Assembly (NCBI GenBank): GCA_027083485.1
Contig: JALWOO010000802.1
Location: forward strand, 1 to 11,046
DNA from: Amylibacter sp.
GTDB lineage: Bacteria; Pseudomonadota; Alphaproteobacteria; Rhodobacterales; Rhodobacteraceae
DNA length: 11,046 bases
Direction: 5' to 3'
Of this stretch, positions 7,318 through 11,046 are shown piece by piece (the first letter of the stretch is position 1; every line of letters starts with the position of its first letter). A model generated the notes under the pieces. The model did not search any database. It had not been told where the DNA came from and was given only the letters and a program-made list of their open reading frames with translations. Position numbers and translations under genes: made by a program.

Positions 7318-8223
7318 ATGACAGCTGACCGCCCCTTGCTCGGTATCGCGATGATGACCGGATTTTGTGTTTTGGCCCCGCTCGGGGATGCCATAGCCAA
7401 ACTGCTGGGCGGGGCGGTGCCACTGGGCGAATTGCTGTTGGTCCGCTTTGTGTTTCAGGCGCTGATTCTGTTGCCGATTGTCTGGCTTGGCGGGCAGTCG
7501 CTGCGGGTGTCGCCTCGGGTCATGGGGTTTATCCTGTGGCGCACGCTGTTGCATATTCTGGGCATTGGCATGATGTTTACGGCGCTGCGGTTTTTGCCGC
7601 TGGCCGATACCATTGCCATTGCCTTTGTGATGCCCTTCATCATGCTGTTGCTGGGCAAATATGTGCTGCACGAGGAAATAGGCCGCTTTCGCCTGTCCGC
7701 CTGTGTGGTCGGGTTCATCGGCACTCTGTTCGTGGTACAGCCGAGCTTTGCCGAAGTGGGCCTGCCGGCCCTGCTGCCCCTTGGGGTGGCGGTGGTGTTT
7801 GCGCTGTTTATGCTGGTGACGCGCCAGATTGCCAAGGATATCGGCGCGGTGCCCTTGCAGGCGATCAGCGGGGTGATTGCCGCGCTGGTGCTGGCGGTTG
7901 TGGTCTGGATCGGGCAGGGCAGCGGGATTGAGGCGCTGTCGCTGGTCTGGCCGGATGCTTTTACCGCCTGGATGTTTGTTGCTATCGGCTCGGTCGGCAC
8001 CATCGCGCATTTGCTGATGACATGGTCGTTGCGCTTTGCACCCTCGGCCACGTTGGCCCCGATGCAATACCTTGAATTGCCGGTGGCCACGATCATCGGC
8101 TGGCTGATGTTTTCCCAACTCCCCAACGGATTGGCAGCCTTTGGCATTGTCATCACCATTGCCGCCGGTCTGGCCGTGATTTTGCGTGAACGTTTTATCG
8201 CAACGGCCTTGACCCCGTCCTAG
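7318..8223 (+). CDS. DMT superfamily transporter (EamA domains)
   Basis: 301-residue inner-membrane protein with about ten hydrophobic segments arranged as two EamA repeats (about residues 9-142 and 150-290), the normal size for drug/metabolite exporters. Family features include GDAIAKLLGG and the LLVRFVFQA helix early on, PLADTIAIAFVMPF near the end of helix 4, and FAPSATLAPMQYLELPVATIIGW in the second repeat. The substrate cannot be inferred; relatives export amino acids, purines or toxic metabolites. The ATG at 7318 has no recognisable Shine-Dalgarno. Later in-frame ATGs (residues 12-13) are no better placed and would cut into the first membrane segment, so I keep 7318. It diverges from purM and is followed by the tRNA 28 nt after its stop. 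Confidence 0.9.
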   Translation: MTADRPLLGIAMMTGFCVLAPLGDAIAKLLGGAVPLGELLLVRFVFQALILLPIVWLGGQSLRVSPRVMGFILWRTLLHILGIGMMFTALRFLPLADTIAIAFVMPFIMLLLGKYVLHEEIGRFRLSACVVGFIGTLFVVQPSFAEVGLPALLPLGVAVVFALFMLVTRQIAKDIGAVPLQAISGVIAALVLAVVVWIGQGSGIEALSLVWPDAFTAWMFVAIGSVGTIAHLLMTWSLRFAPSATLAPMQYLELPVATIIGWLMFSQLPNGLAAFGIVITIAAGLAVILRERFIATALTPS

Positions 8224-8237
8224 GCTTTGGCTAATCG
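8209..8237 (+). promoter_or_regulatory. Possible tRNA promoter inside the end of the EamA gene
   Basis: TTGACC (8209-8214) is a good -35 candidate overlapping the last codons of the exporter gene. With a 15-nt spacer it faces GCTAAT (8230-8235), and with 17 nt TAATCG (8232-8237). Both are imperfect -10 elements. Either would start transcription about 10 nt before the tRNA. Read-through from the exporter is the alternative, as no terminator separates them. Confidence 0.35.
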
Positions 8238-8251
8238 AAGGGCATTGGTAG

Positions 8252-8328
8252 GGGCCTGTAGCTCAGTTGGTTAGAGCAGAGCGCTCATAACGCTTTTGTC
8301 GCAGGTTCGAGTCCTGCCGGGCCTACCA
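8252..8328 (+). tRNA. tRNA with anticodon CAT, probably tRNA-Ile2 (lysidine type) rather than tRNA-Met
   Basis: A 77-nt cloverleaf with encoded CCA can be folded completely. Acceptor stem GGGCCTG with CGGGCCT (G1-U72 and U6-G67 wobbles), D stem GCTC/GAGC, anticodon stem GAGCG/CGCTT around the loop CTCATAA (anticodon CAT), variable loop TTGTC, T stem GCAGG/CCTGC around TTCGAGT, discriminator A73. It is not the initiator: 1-72 is paired and the anticodon stem lacks the three G-C pairs. C4-G69 and C5-G68 are the pairs by which TilS distinguishes tRNA-Ile2 from elongator tRNA-Met in E. coli. The arm from AGCAGAGCG to the T loop also resembles the E. coli and B. subtilis Ile2 tRNAs I remember. An automatic annotator would probably call it tRNA-Met. 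The tRNA call is very sure; the amino acid is about 70% sure. Confidence 0.95.
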
Positions 8329-8353
8329 ATAAAAACCAACCCGTTGTTTTATT
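8328..8353. terminator. Weak AT-rich hairpin after the tRNA
   Basis: AATAAAA (8328-8334) can pair with TTTTATT (8347-8353) around an inner CAA-CCCG-TTG hairpin. The T-rich right arm directly follows the tRNA 3' end and could terminate its transcript. The stem is AT-rich and interrupted by a two-base bulge, so stability is low. The remaining gap to the polymerase stop (8354-8469) shows no gene and no clear terminator for the polymerase. Confidence 0.4.
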
Positions 8354-8469
8354 TGGGGTATCTCCCCAAGGCGCGGGACACTTTGTTTTTTGCTATTTGG
8401 TGTGGACCGCATGTGTGGTTGGAGGCGGCTCCTTTTGAGCGGCCATGATTCCGGCCCATACAGAAACCA

Positions 8470-9669
8470 TCACCCATTCTCAAAGAACCCGAAATGCTCT
8501 TGGTTGACCCCGAACTTCACCACACGGGTTTTGTATCTGCGGTTGATCTGGTCCACGACCGAGGAGAGGCGTTCGTTCCGGGTTTGTTTGGCGGCCTCAA
8601 GGGGCAGGAACAATTCTCCGGACCGTTGCGAGAGCGGTTGGACATTTCCCATGTGGATGCTGAGCGAACTGATCATCTGTGGCCTGCTGCGCATCATTTT
8701 ACGCCACAGGCCCTGATATATCCCGAGCAGCATTTGCGTGTCTTGCGATGCTGTCAGCGTTTGTGAGCCGGACCAGCCCCCGCGCGGCAGGAACCTGACT
8801 TGCAGACCAAAGCGGCGGGTGCAGTATGCGTCGCGGCGCATGCGTTCGGCGGCTTTTTCCGTCAACCATCTACCAACCAGCATTGCGCGGGCAGGGGGAC
8901 GATATTTCGGGGCCAGCACCTTTGATTGACCATAGCCGCTCCGCTGTGTGTCCTGCAGGGGAATGTTCTCGCCTTGCAGGGCGCGGACAAAACGTTCGCC
9001 CTCCACCGAGTGCCAGATTTGTCGAGCGTGGCGCGGGTCCAGCTTATAGAGCGCCCGAACATCCCAGATCATCGCCTGGCGCAACCGGTGCCGGATGCCG
9101 TGGGAAATACCTGGCAGATCCTCCAGTTCCAGATGGGCAATCCTGTCCGGCATGTTTTCAGGGGCCAGCCATTGCAGGCCGTCGGGTTTCTCCAGTTTGC
9201 CGGCAATTTTTGCCAGCAGGTGATTGGGACCGATCCCGATCGAGCAGCGCAATTCAGAGCCGACCTTGTCACGGATTGCGGCCTTCATTTGTCGGGCCAA
9301 TGCCATTGCGTTGTCCAGCTCCGACGTCATCCCGCCAAGGGCCACCTGAAATTCGTCAATCGACCTGATGCGCTCCAGTTCGCCGATTTCATCCAGAACC
9401 TTTGCGATTTTCTGGTTTACCCGAACATAGAGCCGGTGGCGGCTCGGCCGGAAAACAATACCCGGGCAGAGTTGGCGTGCCTCGAATATCCGCGTCCCGA
9501 CACCGATGCCGCGCGCCTTTGCCTCATAGCTTGCCGCGACAACCGCCCCTGATTCTGCGGACACGGCCGTGATCGCGAGCGGGCGGCCGCGCAGTGACGG
9601 CTCCACCTGCTGTTCCACGCTGGCAAAAAAACTATTCATATCAATGTAGAGAGTGCGAAAGGGTGTCAT
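8470..9669 (-). CDS. Y-family (translesion) DNA polymerase, ImpB/MucB/SamB type
   Basis: 399-residue DNA polymerase of the DinB/UmuC family, expected to copy past damaged bases with low fidelity. Palm motif YIDMNSFFASVEQQ with catalytic Asp10 and steric-gate Phe15. Second motif RSIDEFQVAL gives Asp105 and Glu106, so all three metal ligands remain, unlike ImuB. The hallmark SIGIGPNHLLAKIAGKLEKP spans 143-162, helix-hairpin-helix LEDLPGISHGIRHRL about 182-196, and a little-finger region about 245-345. The tail GELFLPLE (351-358), where DinB/ImuB proteins carry a QLxLF-like clamp motif, is degenerate. SIDE is followed by F rather than the usual AF. An AGGA lies 9 nt before the ATG, and a LexA box lies 34-48 nt upstream. 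It is not typical DinB (lacks its usual C-terminus) nor UmuC; I recall relatives in Roseobacter genomes named ImpB/MucB/SamB. Confidence 0.9.
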   Translation of the reverse strand: MTPFRTLYIDMNSFFASVEQQVEPSLRGRPLAITAVSAESGAVVAASYEAKARGIGVGTRIFEARQLCPGIVFRPSRHRLYVRVNQKIAKVLDEIGELERIRSIDEFQVALGGMTSELDNAMALARQMKAAIRDKVGSELRCSIGIGPNHLLAKIAGKLEKPDGLQWLAPENMPDRIAHLELEDLPGISHGIRHRLRQAMIWDVRALYKLDPRHARQIWHSVEGERFVRALQGENIPLQDTQRSGYGQSKVLAPKYRPPARAMLVGRWLTEKAAERMRRDAYCTRRFGLQVRFLPRGGWSGSQTLTASQDTQMLLGIYQGLWRKMMRSRPQMISSLSIHMGNVQPLSQRSGELFLPLEAAKQTRNERLSSVVDQINRRYKTRVVKFGVNQEHFGFFENG

Positions 9670-9684
9670 TGTCTGAATTCCTGC

Positions 9685-9713
9685 TTGTCTGGCTGCGTTA
9701 ATGTTCTTAGTTT
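9685..9713 (+). promoter_or_regulatory. Possible promoter of the small SOS gene, overlapped by the LexA box
   Basis: TTGTCT (9685-9690) and TAGTTT (9708-9713) are separated by 17 nt. Matches are 4/6 and 3/6 to the sigma-70 consensus. The LexA operator covers the -10, consistent with repression by occlusion. Transcription would begin about 9719-9721, on or next to the ATG at 9720, consistent with a leaderless mRNA. This is inference from weak boxes. Confidence 0.35.
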
Positions 9714-9717
9714 GTTC
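9703..9717. promoter_or_regulatory. LexA (SOS) operator, alphaproteobacterial direct-repeat type
   Basis: Exact GTTC-TTAGTTT-GTTC (read as GAAC-N7-GAAC on the other strand), the established LexA box of Alphaproteobacteria. It lies in the 50-bp divergent region, 34-48 nt upstream of the Y-family polymerase ATG and 2 nt before the ATG of the 101-residue gene. A damage-inducible polymerase is a classic LexA target, so position and gene content support each other. Confidence 0.92.
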
Positions 9718-9719
9718 TC

Positions 9720-10025
9720 ATGGGTGAACGCAAGAAACGTCTCGCCAATGTCGCTTTCGGTGGCGCGTGGTCTGAACAAATTATCGAGGATGACGCGCTG
9801 GAAAGCGTGATGTCTGTGTTGCGAAAAGCATGTGAGGAATGTGCGGATCGGGATGTGAGCGACCGCGATTTGATGCGTGCGCTAAGCTATGTCCGGAGCA
9901 ATGTAGAAAAAGGGCCGATGCTGGTTTCGGGATTTCAAAAGGCATTATTGGAGCCAAACCCGGCCATCCGGCAGGAAAGTGTCAAACGATACGTGGATAT
10001 GATTTTCACTTGGGCGGGGTATTAG
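9720..10025 (+). CDS. Unrecognised 101-residue protein, LexA-controlled and divergent from the Y-family polymerase
   Basis: I do not recognise this family. The protein is 101 residues, soluble, with no signal peptide, membrane segment or cysteine-pair metal site. It looks mostly helical: a basic N-terminus (GERKKRLANVAFGGAW), an acidic helix (EQIIEDDALESVMSVLRKACEECADRDVSDRDLM) and a C-terminal helix ending VKRYVDMIFTWAGY. Codon use resembles its neighbours, so it looks real rather than a chance frame. The ATG at 9720 follows the LexA box by 2 nt and has no Shine-Dalgarno; it is either leaderless or begins at Met31 (9810), which has GGAAAG shortly before it. Sharing one SOS operator with the polymerase suggests a role in the DNA damage response, perhaps as a polymerase accessory or regulator; that is inference only. 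Confidence 0.75.
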   Translation: MGERKKRLANVAFGGAWSEQIIEDDALESVMSVLRKACEECADRDVSDRDLMRALSYVRSNVEKGPMLVSGFQKALLEPNPAIRQESVKRYVDMIFTWAGY

Positions 10026-10061
10026 GGTGTCGCCCCATAAAACCGGTTAACCCGCAGCGCG

Positions 10062-10189
10062 GCCCGCAATCGCATAAAGCATTTCGCGTTTTACCTGAGC
10101 CACCCGGCATCACCTAACGCGTTGAAATCTGTGATTTCAGGCAGCGTTAGGTGATTCAGGTTTAACGCGAAATGCTCTTGATCGCGGGC
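10062..10189. repeat. 128-bp imperfect palindrome, REP/ERIC/MITE-like element
   Basis: Nested matching arms converge on a TGT loop at 10130-10132: GCCCGC 10062-10067 with 10184-10189; a 13-bp arm AGCATTTCGCGTT 10078-10090 with 10164-10176; ACCTGA 10093-10098 with 10156-10161; a 12-bp arm ATCACCTAACGC 10109-10120 with 10144-10155; TGAAATC 10123-10129 with 10133-10139. The left arm carries an extra GCCACCCGGC (10099-10108) with no partner. It fills most of the 172-bp gap between two convergent genes, so it could also stop transcription from both sides. No clear target duplication or ORF is visible. I recall similar GCATTTCGCGTTAAACCTGA-like repeats in Roseobacter-group genomes but could not check. 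Confidence 0.82.
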
Positions 10190-10197
10190 GGTAGGTT

Positions 10198-10791
10198 TTA
10201 TTTCATAAATTTGCCCATGATGTCGTCAATAATGGAGCCGTCACCATCTGCGTCCAGCATATTGGTGAGCATGCTCAAATCCGGACCACTGCCGGAGTTG
10301 CCCCCCATCAGGCCGCTGATCATACCGCCCAAACCGCCGCCACCGCCGAGGCTGGACATCAGGCCGTCTACCTCTGTGTCGGGCATTTGCTTTTGCATGC
10401 CGCCTTGCAGCATACCGGCGATTGCAGGCATGAATTGCATGACTGTGCTAACATCGACACCGGCTTTCTCGGCGGCATTTTCGGCCAAACCCTGCGCGCC
10501 CTCAGAGCCGCCCATCAGGTTTTCCAGAAACGCCATACCCTGTGCCTGACCTTCTGGCGAAGCGGCTTGTGCCGGATCGTCGAACAAGGCCCCTTGGCCT
10601 TCACCCTTGAGCGAGCCGAGCAGATCGCCCAGACCGCCGCCTTGGGCCTGTTGTTTGGCTGCGGAACCGATGGCGGGTGCCAAAAGGCCGGATAATTCGC
10701 TGGCTTTGCTCTCGTCGATACCGAACTGGCTCGCCAGTTGTGCCAGTCCCTGACCGCCGCCGGCCTGTTCCAAAAGTTTCATAAGTGACAT
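10198..10791 (-). CDS. DUF937 domain protein
   Basis: 197-residue protein of the DUF937 family, function unknown. The N-terminus (MSLMKLLEQAGGGQGLAQLASQFGID, then ASELSGLLAPAIGSAAKQQ) is the family-typical segment. A Gln/Gly/Ala-rich middle and a second helical repeat (about 115-135, STVMQFMPAIAGMLQGG) follow, then a Gly-rich stretch (about 146-170). It ends in LDADGDGSIIDDIMGKF, which resembles a calcium-binding EF-hand loop (DxDGDGxIxDD) and is common at DUF937 ends. There is no signal peptide or membrane segment. The start at 10791 is supported by GGGAGG 8 nt upstream. It stands alone between the palindrome and the GntR-type gene. A role is not inferable. Confidence 0.85.
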   Translation of the reverse strand: MSLMKLLEQAGGGQGLAQLASQFGIDESKASELSGLLAPAIGSAAKQQAQGGGLGDLLGSLKGEGQGALFDDPAQAASPEGQAQGMAFLENLMGGSEGAQGLAENAAEKAGVDVSTVMQFMPAIAGMLQGGMQKQMPDTEVDGLMSSLGGGGGLGGMISGLMGGNSGSGPDLSMLTNMLDADGDGSIIDDIMGKFMK

Positions 10792-10838
10792 GTCATGCCC
10801 CTCCCTGTTTAAAATACGGCCCCATCGGCGCTTTTATA

Positions 10839-10867
10839 ACTATGGGTATCGAGGCGGGGGAATTCAA
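10839..10867 (-). promoter_or_regulatory. Possible promoter of the DUF937 gene
   Basis: On the minus strand TTGAAT (10867-10862) and CATAGT (10844-10839) are 17 nt apart, each 4/6 to the sigma-70 consensus. They lie in the 101-bp gap downstream of the GntR-type stop, giving a leader of about 40 nt. Confidence 0.35.
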
Positions 10868-10892
10868 GCCAGGGTCTGTTTCTGGGTGGGAA

Positions 10893-11046
10893 TCACAGGT
10901 GTTTGAGCAGATGTTTGCGGATAATTGCCTGTCCGGCGGCAGTATCGGCCGCCAAAGCAGCCTCTTTCAGGGCGGCGTGTTCATCGGCACTTTGCTGGCG
11001 TTCTTCCCCGAGCAGGGAAAAATCCGATCCCCGTGCCAATCCAAGC
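10893..11046 (-). CDS. GntR family transcriptional regulator, FCD domain C-terminus (5' part beyond window)
   Basis: Only the last 50 residues are inside the window, from the right edge to a TGA at 10895-10893; the frame is open to the edge. The text ADEHAALKEAALAADTAAGQAIIRKHLLKHL matches the end of the FCD ligand-binding domain of FadR-subfamily GntR regulators, pattern EHxxLxxAxxxxDxxxAxxxxxxHL. In that pattern the EH and HL histidines help bind a metal or ligand. The DNA-binding N-terminus is not visible, so effector and targets are unknown. Classification rests on this short motif. Confidence 0.7.
   Translation of the reverse strand, partial: LGLARGSDFSLLGEERQQSADEHAALKEAALAADTAAGQAIIRKHLLKHL

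Noticed and set aside
7276..8159. Minus-strand open frames opposite the EamA gene (280 and 234 codons)
   Set aside because: The His/Gln/Lys-rich text is the complement of hydrophobic codons of a membrane protein; the plus frame is a clear EamA transporter.
8354..8469. Terminator of the Y-family polymerase or a small gene in the gap after the tRNA
   Set aside because: Only short GGCC-type complements without a T-run, and the open frame starting at 8390 is antisense to the polymerase end.
8470..9669. Assignment of the polymerase as ImuB
   Set aside because: ImuB proteins lack the catalytic carboxylates; here Asp10, Asp105 and Glu106 are present, and no imuA or dnaE2 is adjacent.
1..11046. CRISPR arrays, insertion sequences, phage genes, rRNA
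   Set aside because: No regularly spaced repeats, transposase or integrase motifs, phage structural genes or rRNA signatures were seen on either strand.

Overview
This window reads as GC-rich alphaproteobacterial chromosome, most likely Rhodobacteraceae (Roseobacter group). The grounds are the codon style and gene families, a direct-repeat GTTC-N7-GTTC LexA box of the alphaproteobacterial type, and a terminator hairpin of a kind I recall as common in that family. The genus cannot be fixed from sequence alone. Genes are densely packed; no stretch over 300 bases lacks a gene.

Layout. Positions 1-1526 (minus) hold the end-proximal part of a homoprotocatechuate (4-hydroxyphenylacetate) meta-cleavage operon: the isomerase hpaF followed by the semialdehyde dehydrogenase hpaE, which runs off the left edge. 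Positions 1597-4648 (minus) are a three-gene unit: ABC-F ATPase, MarC-family membrane protein and membrane-anchored retropepsin-like aspartic protease, joined by two 4-nt ATGA overlaps. Divergent from it is ndk (4780-5202, plus). A long near-perfect hairpin (5203-5284) separates ndk from the convergent purM-purN-tfoX-C-domain operon (5292-7239, minus), again joined by two ATGA overlaps. Divergent from purM is a DMT/EamA exporter (7318-8223, plus), followed by a CAT-anticodon tRNA (8252-8328) that looks like tRNA-Ile2 rather than tRNA-Met.

The right third is the most interesting part. A catalytically intact Y-family (translesion) DNA polymerase (8470-9669, minus) and an unrecognised 101-residue protein (9720-10025, plus) diverge from a 50-bp intergenic region. 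That region carries an exact LexA operator (9703-9717), placed to repress both. The small gene has no visible ribosome binding site, and its ATG starts 3 nt past the operator, so it may be leaderless. Downstream lies a 128-bp imperfect palindrome (10062-10189), which looks like a REP/ERIC/MITE-type element. Next come a DUF937 protein (10198-10791, minus) and the C-terminal end of a GntR/FCD regulator (10893-11046, minus) cut by the right edge.

The genes fall into independent modules: aromatic catabolism, translation-factor ATPase with membrane proteins, nucleotide synthesis (ndk and purMN), export, and SOS mutagenesis. The candidate undescribed system is the LexA-controlled divergent pair of Y-family polymerase and unknown small protein.
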